Part shown: positions 40,001-45,796 of the stretch, piece by piece
How the letters are laid out: every line of letters starts with the position of its first letter
Position numbering within the stretch: position 1 is the first letter of the stretch
Source of the DNA: Bugula neritina
Lineage: Eukaryota; Bryozoa; Gymnolaemata; Cheilostomatida; Bugulidae
Assembly (NCBI GenBank): GCA_964035545.1
Contig: OZ037770.1
Location: forward strand, 8,199,473 to 8,263,472
Direction: 5' to 3'
DNA: 64,000 bases
The notes under the pieces: model-generated
The model's input: only the letters and a program-made list of their open reading frames with translations
What the model was told of the DNA's origin: nothing
The model's database searches: none
Position numbers and translations under genes: made by a program

Positions 40001-41779
40001 AAGGCGTCATAGGTGTAACGCTCTTGGTGCTGTGCTGGCAGATCGCTATATGCAATCTGCGCCAGCCTCTTCACTGTCGCGGCATGTTCTTGCAGCGAGG
40101 TTTGCGGGGTGCGGCACAATCTCTCTAGCTTGGTCCTAGCGTCTATTGCGGAGATGCCAAAACGGGCCCGCAGCGCAGCCAGTATCCCGTTTACGTCCGT
40201 TCCCACTCCGTACGGCTTGGCTTGTTTCGTCACCGCTCTCCGCAATTGGATAAGGGCCACTCTATGCGGCCATTGAGCAACCTCCATTACCTCTCTAAAT
40301 TCTTGTATAAATTGTTCGACATCTTCCGACCCAGTAAAGGTGGGAGCTTTCAAGCAATGTCTATAAGCTTCTTCTCCCTCACGATTCACAGGATTAACAG
40401 CATTTCTACGCTCACCTTCTACTGGGGGTGGTTGCATTCTAGCATTTTCAGTCTCCATCTTTGATGTACACAAATCCCACCGCTGCCACCACTGTTAAGA
40501 TTTTCAGATTTAGGGTTGATGTGCCACCAAGAGAGTCTATTTATCACTAGAGAAACTGCACCGAGTTAAGTCGAGTAGATATCGTTATATTTTAAGACAA
40601 GAATACATAATAAAATCTAATGTACAACAGTAATGATACGCACGTCTATTTAATTTACAGCACTATCCTCAACTGAGCTAGTAGCGCGAAGCTGCTACTA
40701 GTACTCATAAAACAGCCTAGCTAATTGGCTAATACATTGTTCCGGGTCAATGTGCAACCTTGCGTATTGTGTTGCTGGTAGCTCCACGAGCCACCACAAT
40801 AGCCACATTTAACTCAGAAATGTCCTAATGCAGACAAACTTCAAATAATAACACACCATGGAAGCTATACTTAACAATTTTGTGCAATACCCGGCACTGG
40901 TGTGATCTATAGAGAATACTCATATTAGTTACTAACATGCAAAATTACATGCAAGTTTCAAGTTTTATTAAAACTAACTTTGCTAAAAAAACAACCCAGT
41001 ATTACCATACCACAAGTGTGATGAGAGACTTTGATATCTCCATGTTAAACAGTCCTGTGTTATTCATGAGCTAGTACTTCACCATAGTCAGTCACTCTAA
41101 AGAATAGAAATGTCAACACTTAGTTTTAGACACCCTGGCTATACACCTGCTGGGCAGCAGACAGACACATGGGTTCCAGTACACCTGTCTTAGCAAGGCA
41201 CACAACCTAGTGCTCCAAGTCATTGATCCTTTTAATGTAAGAGTTGTATAGGTATAAAAAAACCTTCCATTGTGAGCAGTTCTAAAGTAGTTGAAAAGGT
41301 TTTAAACAAGGCTGTATTGTTGAGATAAAAGATATTCATAGCTCTACATTTGTGTTTCTACTATTCAATGACTATCAATGTAATATATTGCAGTTTAAAC
41401 ATACAGCATCTTCCCACTCAGCCATGACAGGCCTACATGTTCAGTTTATCAGAGTACAGTCTGTGAAATATAAAACAAACTAGCTAATTTTGACAAAATC
41501 ACAAAACTTCCAAATTCAATTCCGAGAGAACCATCGAAGCTGCACATCTGGTAAAATTATACAGTAGCTTCAGTATCTATTATTCATGAGTGAAGTTTGG
41601 TGGGGGGTTGACATAACATCACCTTAAAACTACTACTTCTCCTTATAACTAAATGAGGAAATACTGAATGGGTTGACAACACCACACATACATCTGGTGA
41701 CTATATCTGACAATAAACTCTAGAATACAGGACAGTATTACCATACCACAAGTGTGATGAGAGACTTTGATAGCTTCAT
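9913..41779 (-). CDS. Receptor gene A: multi-FN3 single-pass membrane protein (RPTP-like ectodomain)
   Basis: About 37 exons with GT-AG junctions and consistent phases would encode roughly 2,050 residues up to the membrane anchor. In order: signal peptide, Thr-rich linker, about 19 FN3 domains, and a transmembrane helix ending RRQQRTK. The membrane-proximal part (CNGPLKSNQQYC, then VRGFTSAGYSDSD) resembles the last FN3 of receptor-type tyrosine phosphatases and nearly equals gene B at 63,657-64,000. FN3 ectodomains of this family work in adhesion or ligand binding at the cell surface. Oddities: duplicated first exon, a nonsense codon in one FN3 exon, a lost acceptor in another, truncated exon copies, a 7.4 kb gypsy element in intron 1 and a MITE inside the last visible donor. 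No intracellular domain is recognisable below 9,913, so this could be a truncated decoy-like receptor, an interrupted RPTP or a decaying gene. FN3-receptor identity is secure; the exact exon set is less so. Confidence 0.8.
10090..10345. repeat. AT-rich tandem repeat, TATACTRTAATATACAGTGT-type units
   Basis: Degenerate units alternate tatatactgtaaacatgaa and tatagtatattatacagtg in the intron between the TM exon and the preceding exon. A much shorter version sits at the same place in gene B (63,835-63,880), so the array expanded in gene A. Confidence 0.7.
10391..11562 (-). CDS. Gene A membrane-proximal FN3 region (exons 11,377-11,562; 10,897-11,032; 10,391-10,495)
   Basis: The first exon (phase 1-1) encodes APTAVPKVSDAV... 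and SGNIIKYQILVIGQ, like the RPTP membrane-proximal segment where a strand reads NGxIxxYxV. The second (phase 1-2) encodes VASWAEAKKNDFKEPYAIS. The third (phase 2-2) encodes VGTDTSCKDGDTRLCNGPLK. Together with the TM exon this gives the typical YNGPL...Y.V.VRAFTS.GYSDS order that precedes the membrane in receptor tyrosine phosphatases. The third exon is matched by gene B at 63,915 onward. Confidence 0.8.
10512..10640. repeat. 18-bp minisatellite (TAACTACCAGTAACTCAC)
   Basis: Five to seven imperfect copies in the intron beside the exon at 10,391-10,495. Confidence 0.85.
11830..12260 (-). CDS. Gene A FN3 domain 18 (exons 12,079-12,260 and 11,830-11,983)
   Basis: The first exon (phase 1-0) encodes ISWEEPNPPNGVITGYRIQW, the conserved FN3 B-C strands with Trp. 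The second (phase 0-1) encodes YRLTSGLSHNKKYTVSIQAR, the L...Y.V.V.A motif. This is a canonical two-exon FN3. Confidence 0.85.
12541..13372 (-). CDS. Gene A FN3 domain 17 (exons 13,215-13,372 and 12,541-12,664)
   Basis: The first exon encodes PNAPDTVNILSYTHSSIYIN and then W, with VGVIKSYRISVLP. The second encodes ITGLEPYTEYTVSVQAKTSA. Phases are 1-0 and 0-1. The 549-bp intron between them shows no other coding signal. Confidence 0.85.
13403..13722. repeat. 16-bp minisatellite (TATGTGTCAACTAGTG)
   Basis: About 20 imperfect copies in tandem, in the intron just upstream (in gene A's sense) of the exon at 13,215-13,372. Variation is mainly ta/tg in the tatgtgtc part and ac(t/c)ag. Confidence 0.9.
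13971..14440 (-). CDS. Gene A FN3 domain 16 (module U; exons 14,265-14,440 and 13,971-14,184)
   Basis: The first exon (phase 1-0) encodes PGPVANLTATGATSSSVTLT and W. The second (phase 0-1) encodes YTVTKLSPFTNYTFVVWAFN. The acceptor of the first exon is a proper AG (ctgaaag). It is the intact duplicate of 18,941-19,410. Confidence 0.85.
14652..15096 (-). CDS. Gene A FN3 domain 15 (module V; exons 14,962-15,096 and 14,652-14,813)
   Basis: The first exon encodes PESVEVKIPPRSSMLNFTWS. The second encodes YSSLSADTLYSFTVRAQAAD. Both exons are phase 1-1. Duplicate of 19,620-20,064. Confidence 0.85.
16129..16587 (-). CDS. Gene A FN3 domain 14 (module W; exons 16,469-16,587 and 16,129-16,288)
   Basis: The first exon encodes TSVTLKWDEPPGMADIGYYE. 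The second encodes DSLTEGHGYTFVVKFVSSTG. Phases are 1-0 and 0-1. Duplicate of 21,125-21,582. Confidence 0.85.
16715..17362 (-). CDS. Gene A FN3 domain 13 (module X-Y; exons 17,243-17,362 and 16,715-16,888)
   Basis: Exon X (120 bp, phase 1-1) encodes RANPSGTNITLEWTY and VVSGFRLSCIPAV. Exon Y (174 bp, phase 1-1) encodes CGDRNFPLDIPDNTVRTYTL and YTVSIQAYVN. Fourth copy of this exon pair in the gene. Confidence 0.85.
17939..18126 (-). pseudogene. Truncated FN3 exon copy (module Z fragment)
   Basis: It encodes VWDSVRVEVKC through VISNDVPFTPENSTE of the Z-type FN3 but lacks both the N-terminal strand with its acceptor and the C-terminal residues with the donor. Flanking sequence (18,127-18,240) matches intron sequence near the other Z copies. 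Skipping it keeps the phase-1 junctions in register. Confidence 0.7.
18241..18414 (-). mobile_element. tRNA-derived SINE, copy 1
   Basis: Read on the minus strand it begins AGCAGCCGTTGTCTAGGAGT, then TAGAGCGTTTGC and a B-box-like GAGTTTGAACC, followed by a shared non-tRNA body ending in AAGTCCTTAG. It matches copies at 22,449-22,600 and 25,574-25,716. Confidence 0.7.
18688..18711. repeat. Short (TA)n microsatellite
   Basis: About 12 TA units within an intron of gene A. Confidence 0.85.
18941..19410 (-). CDS. Gene A FN3 domain 12 (module U; exons 19,235-19,410 and 18,941-19,154), acceptor lost
   Basis: The coding content equals domain 16: GPVANLTATGATSSSVTLTW, then YTVTKLSAFTTYTFSVWAFN. At the expected acceptor of the first exon (19,411-19,412) the AG seen in the duplicate at 14,441-14,442 is AC, so U2-type splicing should fail. 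The second exon enters in phase 0 and cannot follow the phase-1 exon before it, so the whole domain is probably skipped. That skip keeps the frame. Confidence 0.65.
19620..20064 (-). CDS. Gene A FN3 domain 11 (module V; exons 19,930-20,064 and 19,620-19,781)
   Basis: It encodes ESVQVKIPPGSSMLNYTWSL and then SSLSPDTSYSFTVRAQAADV. Both exons are phase 1-1. Duplicate of domain 15. Confidence 0.85.
21125..21582 (-). CDS. Gene A FN3 domain 10 (module W; exons 21,464-21,582 and 21,125-21,284)
   Basis: It encodes ERRDTSVTLKWDEPPGMADI with GYYKVSYTG, then IDNLTEGHEYTFVVKSVSST. The phase of the next exon selects the donor GTAAGT over an overlapping upstream GT. Duplicate of domain 14. Confidence 0.85.
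21706..22341 (-). CDS. Gene A FN3 domain 9 (module X-Y; exons 22,222-22,341 and 21,706-21,879)
   Basis: It encodes RANPSGTNIILEWTYNNPHV and FRLSCIPAV, then CGDRSSPLDIPDNTVRTYTL and YTVSIQAYVNT. Exon lengths are 120 and 174 bp, both phase 1-1. Confidence 0.85.
22449..22600 (-). mobile_element. tRNA-derived SINE, copy 2
   Basis: The clearest copy. The minus strand reads GGGAGCAGCCGAGGTCTAGG then GGTTAGAGCGTTTGC (A-box region) and GGTCATGGGTTCTAGTC (B-box region), with the family body downstream. It lies in the intron between modules Z (23,126-23,416) and X (22,222-22,341). Confidence 0.8.
23126..23416 (-). CDS. Gene A FN3 domain 8 (single-exon module Z)
   Basis: A 291-bp phase 1-1 exon encoding a whole FN3: PSPVTNVTAELSPP, ITWSNPNTVWDSVRVEINC and SSVTINNLTPGETYIFTV. 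One of five full-length Z copies. Confidence 0.9.
24041..24210 (-). pseudogene. Truncated FN3 exon copy (module Z, 3' part only)
   Basis: It retains GSGSSVTINNLTPGETYIFT through the donor (ATGG then GTATGTCC), but homology stops at 24,210 and the first half with its acceptor is missing. The flank 24,211-24,430 matches intron sequence near 26,070-26,270, which points to unequal recombination. Confidence 0.75.
24447..24737 (-). CDS. Gene A FN3 domain 7 (module Z) with an in-frame stop
   Basis: A 291-bp exon with intact acceptor, donor and phase 1-1. It encodes ELSPPCSTNTAIITWSNPNP and SSVTINNLTP, but the conserved Gly codon after LTP (GGA elsewhere) is TGA at 24,526-24,528. Inclusion would truncate the receptor; skipping keeps the frame. 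It also carries a 2-codon PN duplication. Confidence 0.8.
24925..25566. mobile_element. Short inverted-repeat element, 642 bp
   Basis: The ends pair as GTGTACGGCCACACGACGCG (left) against GTGTAGGGCCACACGACGCA (right arm reverse-complemented). The GGCCACAC core resembles the ends of the 343-bp MITE family. Inside are a 17-bp-arm hairpin (25,219-25,256) and an open stretch at about 25,293-25,468 (+). No transposase is seen and the target duplication is unclear. It lies in a gene A intron directly beside SINE copy 3. Confidence 0.6.
25219..25256. repeat. Hairpin with 17-bp perfect arms
   Basis: ACAAGTGTGCCGCTGAG and its exact reverse complement flank a 4-nt CTCG loop. It is near the middle of the 24,925-25,566 element and unusually GC-rich for this region. 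Confidence 0.85.
25574..25716 (-). mobile_element. tRNA-derived SINE, copy 3
   Basis: The minus strand reads AGCAGCCGTGGTCAAGGGGT, then TAGAACTTTTGC and GTCATGGGTTTGAAC, followed by the shared body. Its end abuts the inverted-repeat element ending at 25,566. Confidence 0.7.
26293..26577 (-). CDS. Gene A FN3 domain 6 (single-exon module Z)
   Basis: A 285-bp phase 1-1 exon: NPNTVWDSVRVEVTCSSPC, then SSVTINKLTPGETYIFTVTV. Intact acceptor and donor. Confidence 0.9.
26709..28460 (-). CDS. Gene A FN3 domain 5 (module X-Y; exons 28,341-28,460 and 26,709-26,882)
   Basis: X encodes NINLEWTYDGTHVVSGFRLS. Y encodes CGDRSSPLDIPDNTVRTYTL and YNVSIQAYVITTSG. The 1.46 kb intron between them is closely duplicated in the intron of domain 3 (28,820 bases 3' of 30,700 boundary region, i.e. 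29,243-30,699), showing the whole X-Y-Z block was copied. Confidence 0.85.
28647..28937 (-). CDS. Gene A FN3 domain 4 (single-exon module Z)
   Basis: A 291-bp phase 1-1 exon: STNTAIITWSNPNTVWDSVR, then TINNLTPGEMYIFTVTVISN. Intact splice sites. Confidence 0.9.
29069..30819 (-). CDS. Gene A FN3 domain 3 (module X-Y; exons 30,700-30,819 and 29,069-29,242)
   Basis: X encodes NINLEWTYNDTHVVSGFRLS. Y encodes CGDRSSPLDIPDNTVRTYTL and DYTVSIQAYVNTTS. Lengths 120 and 174 bp, phase 1-1. Confidence 0.85.
31006..31290 (-). CDS. Gene A FN3 domain 2 (single-exon module Z)
   Basis: A 285-bp phase 1-1 exon: SPVTNITAELSPPGSTNTAI, then SSVTINNLTPGETYIFTVTV. First Z copy in the gene. Confidence 0.9.
31991..32476 (-). 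CDS. Gene A FN3 domain 1 (exons 32,391-32,476 and 31,991-32,180)
   Basis: The first exon (phase 1-0) encodes VSVSNPQTDSITVSWTTEAD. The second (phase 0-1) encodes SLPTPGAEYTVRVLAFNYMN. The intron 31,291-31,990 holds no other coding signal. Confidence 0.85.
32535..32625. repeat. Short tandem repeat, CTTGTAACAGTATGAGT-type units
   Basis: Three imperfect ~26-bp units (tgtacttgtaacagtatgag, tacatg). The following 32,640-32,960 is low-complexity AT-rich intron. Confidence 0.75.
32994..33078 (-). CDS. Gene A exon 2: end of signal peptide and Thr-rich linker
   Basis: An 85-bp exon, phase 0 in and phase 1 out, encoding IVLCVTLNYSSSAQ followed by a Ser/Thr run (STTTTTT) and LAPP. Joined in phase to either first exon it completes a typical signal peptide (basic start, hydrophobic core, SSSAQ-type cleavage region). 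The Thr run is a likely O-glycosylated spacer. The stretch 33,079-33,350 shows nothing else. Confidence 0.75.
33351..33656 (-). repeat. 3' LTR of gypsy copy 1
   Basis: 306 bp, nearly identical to 40,493-40,798. Confidence 0.95.
33925..34998 (-). CDS. Gypsy copy 1 ORF3: zinc-finger/coiled-coil protein
   Basis: 357 codons from the ATG at 34,998, beginning 17 bp after the pol stop. The N-terminus is acidic (DDEDTVMADS), then a Ser/Pro-rich part. A C2H2 finger (CNLCQQRFTTHRRLKVHLPQH: C-x2-C-x12-H-x3-H, written here in two overlapping senses only as a pattern) is followed by a C-x-C-x12-H-x5-C unit (FCPCGEYSYNR...RHQRTMQC). The C-terminus is basic then heptad-like (ARAHDLEQEVYRLAPRVQ). No signal peptide or membrane segment is present, so this is not an envelope gene. 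ORF3 is retained almost unchanged in copy 2, which argues for a function in the element, perhaps nucleic-acid binding. I do not recognise a named family. Confidence 0.8.
   Translation of the reverse strand: METGSMPVNSELTQQIESELLGTTFHVNDDEDTVMADSLLDLELDTVLGQSTHDSSVPRVHFKSCDSQASNGRQSLELCCKDPPRSNNNSTFVDTLAPVSPGMPSLEMAWGPEPAPTTSTTRQLPPQLEATSNWITPATEREIRTHQGGESNRECNLCQQRFTTHRRLKVHLPQHYITTFCPCGEYSYNRDYLLRHQRTMQCYQGHVYEVDESSYPAFLNAIKPLITDPARLSRLEQGFPSPRPIISGAADKPTQSTNSPPHSPLRIPHTFPRVVLQRVDTNAYTLPPPLPSSERKRHRQPTSSRSSPWARNLREVKARAHDLEQEVYRLAPRVQAASSELKYLQESIKRMKRAARS
35016..37711 (-). CDS. Gypsy copy 1 pol, second part: RNase H, integrase and C-terminal extension
   Basis: It continues pol after the frameshift in the G-run. 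RNase H: DASDQNVGAVLSQ and TDHASLIWL. Integrase: an HHCC zinc domain (HKQAHAGVKR...CEICQ), then the catalytic core with VDLVGPM, HSDQGAQF and VVERNNRML (D, D, E). After RLKPYWASPDG an extension of about 230 residues is rich in Glu/Pro and ends with a Cys-containing stretch (CDCIRSG, CWSCEPHANINFC). Copy 2 lacks this extension. A GT-rich donor-like CAGGTAAGC lies just before the stop. Confidence 0.85.
37712..39303 (-). CDS. Gypsy copy 1 pol, first part: protease and reverse transcriptase
   Basis: It starts MRGGVKVQPHGESYF. The protease has FLLDSGCTTNLLS and, downstream, DAILGMPFL. RT motifs run from SAWSSPVVLVRKKDG and FCVDYRKLN to LPFGLTSAPATF and LVYLDDVIVIS. The frame is lost after DWVTPP, where copy 1 has seven Gs (37,706-37,712) against six in copy 2. 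Protease is intact here, unlike copy 2. Confidence 0.85.
39182..39418 (-). CDS. Gypsy copy 1 basic (nucleocapsid-like) region, separate frame
   Basis: It encodes KPRRHQPRRRKPRKPRVKPP, an Arg/Pro-rich basic stretch between gag and protease in a different frame from both. Gag has no CCHC knuckle, so this may supply RNA binding through frameshifting. A run of nine Cs (39,291-39,299; Gs in sense) marks the junction with the protease frame. Confidence 0.55.
   Translation of the reverse strand: MEPEGPVESPKPRRHQPRRRKPRKPRVKPPPSCQSRTAHAGGGESTTTWRELFPTRKGGRQRRHFPARLRLYYQPSQS
39592..40458 (-). CDS. Gypsy copy 1 gag
   Basis: 288 residues from the ATG at 40,458, just inside the primer-binding site (start METENARMQ). 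The core matches retrotransposon gag: FTGSEDVEQFIQEFREVM, then ARFGISAIDARTKLERL and EAYLLATQMHRAQ. No zinc knuckle. Same length as copy 2 gag. Confidence 0.9.
   Translation of the reverse strand: METENARMQPPPVEGERRNAVNPVNREGEEAYRHCLKAPTFTGSEDVEQFIQEFREVMEVAQWPHRVALIQLRRAVTKQAKPYGVGTDVNGILAALRARFGISAIDARTKLERLCRTPQTSLQEHAATVKRLAQIAYSDLPAQHQERYTYDAFVQSLNDLGLHHQLRAKGITRIEDALKAGEAYLLATQMHRAQRNPPVVGASAARATTGPEALPLEAEVDRMVEMLGQLVTILAGAGPGQALRVPPTPVGQGWSSADQDQGQKGRPQYQGALNCHGPRTLSLPAGRN
40474..40491 (-). promoter_or_regulatory. Primer-binding site of gypsy copy 1 (tRNA-Leu-like)
   Basis: In element sense TGGTGGCAGCGGTGGGAT follows the 5' LTR after one base. From memory this complements the 3' end of eukaryotic tRNA-Leu of the ...CCCACCGCTGCCA-CCA type. 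Confidence 0.7.
40493..40798 (-). repeat. 5' LTR of gypsy copy 1
   Basis: 306 bp. Differs from the 3' LTR at about six positions. Confidence 0.95.
41011..41043 (-). CDS. Gene A alternative first exon (proximal copy)
   Basis: A 33-bp coding exon, ATG at 41,043, encoding MEISKSLITLV, then the donor GTATGG. It joins exon 2 (33,078) in phase 0. It belongs to a duplicated ~130-bp block shared with 41,735-41,866, which includes the presumed 5' UTR. 41,128-41,734 shows no other gene. Confidence 0.65.
41747..41779 (-). CDS. Gene A first exon (distal copy): signal-peptide start
   Basis: A 33-bp coding exon, ATG at 41,779, encoding MKLSKSLITLV, then GTATGG. With exon 2 this gives MKLSKSLITLV+IVLCVTLN, a textbook signal peptide. 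The intron to exon 2 is about 8.7 kb and contains gypsy copy 1. Confidence 0.7.
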
Positions 41780-42042
41780 GTTCAACAGCAGTCCTGTGTT
41801 ATTCATACTAGCACTTCACCATAGTCAGTCACTCTAAAGAATAGAAATGTCAACACTCAATGTTATCTTTATTCTCAACATTTACACACTCTCCCAACAA
41901 GAAGGAAGTTGCTGTTTAGCAGCTTAGCCACTAGCTGAATATCAGCCAATCACATCTTAATTATCACTTAAAATGAATGATGCAATATGCAAACAAATGC
42001 CTATATAGTACAGTTACATCATGTATGACTTCTGTAATATTT

Positions 42043-42345
42043 GTGACCTCAGGTGTATGACTTATTATATTTGTGACCTCAGGTATATGACTTATTATAT
42101 TTGTGACCTCAGGTATATGACTTATTATATTTGTGACCTGAGGTATATGACTTATTATATTTGTGACCTCAGGTATATGACTTATTATATTTGTGACCTC
42201 AGGTATATGACTTATTATATGTGTGACCTCAGGTATTGTGACTTATTATATTTGTGACCTCAGGTATATGACTTATTATATTTGTGACCTCAGGTATATG
42301 ACTTAGTATATTTGTGACCTCAGGTATATGACTTATTATATTTGT
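42043..42345. repeat. 30-bp minisatellite (TATATGACTTATTATATTTG + TGACCTCAGG)
   Basis: About 10 nearly identical units. The ORF through it (MTYYICDLRY repeats) is a by-product of a unit length divisible by three. 42,346-43,790 contains no gene I can support. Confidence 0.95.
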
Positions 42346-43789
42346 GTGGAATGTGAAACTGAATGTTGAAAGTAAAAGAGAACAACTCCTCATTGTAGAA
42401 AACATTTTGAAACTTTTGTTCTATTCTTGTACTTAGTGATCTCTTAATGTAGTAATCAATAGCTTATAATATGTTAAATGTTTGCACTGTTTACTGCCCA
42501 CTTCAGAAGAGACGTCAAAATCATTACATATATGTGTATTTACAGCTTCTCTGTAGTTCTTGAATTGGATTTATTGTCTCTTGGTTTTCTGTAGACGCCA
42601 TGGGAAAATTGCAGAAATTAATAAATAAATTACTTAAACTTCAGTCACATAAACCCTGGTTTCAGCAATTGTACTATAAACTTATCCTAAAACACTGAAC
42701 GACTTAAATGATATTTAAAAATAATTCATTAAAATCTGATCCAAATGAAAAAAAACATGAAATTGTGTTTTCTAAGAAACTACTCAATTGGCACCAAGAG
42801 CAAGTTAAAATATTTTAACTGTCATTAGCTTAAGCATGAATTCGTCAGTAGTCAGTCAAATCAGTAGATGAACCTCACAATAACCCCAAGTAAGGCCATG
42901 GCTTGTCTAGTTGTAATTATGTCACAAACCAAGCTCTTCGGCCATGTAGTAAGTATCGTTTATTTTTTATTTGATTCAATCAATTTTGACGGAATCCATA
43001 AATGAGTTTCAACAGAATTATATTTGCTGCTTTGTCACCTTAAAAATATTCAATTCCATGCCTAGCAGTCGTAGCTTACAAAGTACATGTTATATAAAAT
43101 ATATTGTTTGAAATCCTTAGAGAAGTTCTATATAGATGTTGGTAAAGACTCAATTCTAACAATCAAAAGTTCTAGAACACTTATAGAAAAGCAGCAATAG
43201 TTTGAGGAGTTGATTTACATACAGGTCTCTCATCTTTATTTAAGATAAAACCACAGTTTAAGTTCTAGAACAGTGATGAAGGCTAACAGAAAATTTCATG
43301 TTTACATTCAACAGAAATTAGATAAATAAAATATACACACATTCTATATAAAAAAATTTAAATTTCAGTATAACATATTAGTTATAGTAATATAACATGC
43401 AATAATAAAATGAACAGCAAAATAATAGATAGTAACATAGCTTACAGCATTTTGATATACTTATTGTAGCATTCAGTTATATAGAACAGAGTAATATAAA
43501 CTATAGCAGTGAGCATTTACAGAATTGTGAATGTTGAGGATAACATCATAAATAGCAAAGAACTTAAGATTTAAATGACCGAAAATGGGCTAAAGTTCAA
43601 TACACAGGTTTTAGTACCAATATTTTGTATTTTAAACTCTTTTGGCTGAATACTAACGGAAAAAGAATCTCTTCAACCCTGCTGCCCTCTTGTTGAAGTT
43701 TTTACAGCTTCCTGGGCTATTTGGCATGTTGATAATTATAGTTGCTAAATACTTACTTAAAAATGGGTCGAGTTATGCAAGTATCTACT

Positions 43790-45077
43790 GTTACGTGAAT
43801 CAGAGTTAGTACTGTTATATGAATTAGAGTAAGTACTGTTATGTGAATAACAGTAAATACTGTTATGGGAATAAGAGTAAGTACTGTTGTGTGAATAAGA
43901 GTAAGTACTGTTATATGAATAAGAGTAAGTACTGTTATGTGAATAAGAGTAAGTGCTGTTATGTGAATAAGAGTAAGTACTGTTACATGAATAAGAGTAA
44001 ATACTGTTATGTGAATAAGAGTAAGTACTGTTATATGAATAAGAGTAAGTACTGTTATGTGAATAAGAGTAAGTAATGTTATATGAATAAGAGTAAGTAA
44101 TGTTATGTGAATAAGGGTAAGTACTGTTGTATGAATAAGAGTAAGTACTGTTATGTGAATAAGAGTAAGTACTGTTGTATGAATAAGAGTAAGTACTGTT
44201 ATGTGAATAAGAGTAAGTACTGTTGTGTGAATAAGAGTAGATACTGTTATATGAATAAGAGTAAGTGCTGTTATATGAATAAGAGTAAGTACTGTTATGT
44301 GAATAAGAGTAAGTGCTGTTATGTGAATAAGAGTAAGTACTGTTACATGAATAAGAGTAAGTACTGTTATGTGAATAAGAGTAAGTACTGTTAATTGAAT
44401 AAGAGTAAATACTGTTATGTGAATAAGAGTAAGTGCTGTTATGTGAATAAGAGTAAGTACTGTTGTGTGAATAAGAGTAGATACTGTTATATGAATAAGA
44501 GTAAGTGCTGTTATGTGAATAAGAGTAAGTACTGTTATGTGAATAAGAGTAAGTAATGTATGTGAATAAGAGTAAGTACTGTTATGTGAATAAGAATAAG
44601 TACTGTTATGTGAATAAGAGTAAGTACTGTTAATTGAATAAGAGTAAATACTGTTATGTGAATAAGAGTAAGTGCTGTTATGTGAATAAGAGTAAGTACT
44701 GTTATGTGAATAAGAGTAAGTACTGTTATGTAAATAAGAGTAAGTAATGTTATATGAATAAGAGTAGATACTGTTATGTGAATAAGAGTAAGTACTGTTA
44801 TGTGAATAAGAGTAAGTACTGTTATGTGACTAAGAGTAGGTATTGTTATGTGAATAAGAGTAGGTAATGTTATGTGAATAAGAGTAAGTACTGTTATGTG
44901 AATAAGAGTAAGTACTGTTATGTGAATAAGAGTAAGTACTGTTATGTGACTAAGAGTAGGTAATGTTATGTGAATAAGAGTAGGTAATGTTATGTGAATA
45001 AGAGTAAGTACTGTAATATGAATAAGAGTAAGTTTTGTTATGTGAGTAAGGGTAGACATTGTTATGTGAATAAGACC
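43790..45077. repeat. 24-bp minisatellite (TACTGTTATGTGAATAAGAG + TAAG)
   Basis: About 53 units over 1.29 kb. The unit is divisible by three, so long ORFs appear on both strands: KSKYCYVN repeats on plus, TLIHITVL repeats on minus. Unit variants include TGCTG, TGTATG and TGACTAAG. No start context, splice sites or flanking coding sequence support a gene. Confidence 0.95.
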
Positions 45078-45129
45078 TAAAATGCCAGCCATTTTAATGT
45101 GTCTGTGCGGAAGTTTTTTTATCTAACAG

Positions 45130-45378
45130 TAGCTCGCCGCAATTTATTTGAATCAAGCAGTGCTTGATCCTGACATTGTACAAGAAGCTTAGACATTTGT
45201 AAAAATGGCTAATATTTGCTGTTACAGCGTACGGTACTACAACTGTGAATGAGGGGTTAGACACATTGTGCCATAACGTAAAATGTGAGCCATTCTTACC
45301 AAGTTTCGAGCTTCCTGTACGGCATTGTGGTATGTCAGCATCAAGCACTGCTTGATTCAAACAAATTGTGGCGGGCTC
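45130..45378. mobile_element. Palindromic (foldback) repeat element
   Basis: Arms of about 39 bp (45,130-45,168 and 45,340-45,378) are inverted copies; each contains the small palindrome ATCAAGCANTGCTTGAT. Related sequence, including CCAAGCACTGCTTGATTCAA and the following ~130 bp, occurs at 50,290-50,640 on the other side of gypsy family 2. Confidence 0.5.
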
Positions 45379-45796
45379 CTATTGGAGAGGAAGACATTCA
45401 CGTCAATTTATTGGATATAACTGTCCAATGAGGTGCTATAGATTGTACCCAATAGCACACTTTGAGAACTTTAGCTCGGACACATGTTGTATTAGGATTT
45501 ATAAGTATGTGTAGTTGTTTCCTCTTGTTGTTGCGTGTGTTTGGGATGCACAACTCTAAGATTAACATAGATATTAGATATGGCGTGGGTGTGGCTTGTG
45601 TAAGTGTTGTAGCTATAAAACCTAGTGTAAATGGGAGAATTGAAAGAATGTAGACAGGTTGAGGAACGATTGAGGATATTTGTATAGAATGTATGCGACC
45701 CAATTAGAATGTGTTAATAGTACGTTAGTGAGTGCTAGCTCAGGATCATAGACTGAAGAGCACCATCAGCCAACTATCCTAACCCGAAGTCTTAAC

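Larger units (their letters stand above)
33351..40798 (-). mobile_element. Ty3/gypsy LTR retrotransposon, copy 1 (full-length, 7.4 kb)
   Basis: 306-bp LTRs at both ends (TG...CA in element sense) are flanked by ATAG on both sides (33,347-33,350 and 40,799-40,802). A primer-binding site, gag, basic region, protease, RT, RNase H, integrase, a third ORF and a polypurine tract (33,657-33,666) appear in order. By eye the LTRs differ at about 6 of 306 positions, so the insertion is fairly young. It lies in intron 1 of gene A, same sense as the gene. Pol is broken by one extra G in a homopolymer (37,706-37,712). This copy keeps the complete 3' part that copy 2 has lost. Confidence 0.95.

Noticed and set aside
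33947-40464. Many ORFs on the strand opposite gypsy copy 1 (and likewise 52,042-57,827 opposite copy 2)
   Set aside because: Shadows of gag-pol coding sequence; no domains or independent conservation.
43790-45077. Looks like a CRISPR array or a repetitive protein gene
   Set aside because: Units are contiguous with no unique spacers, the genome is eukaryotic, and the ORFs follow only from the 24-bp period.
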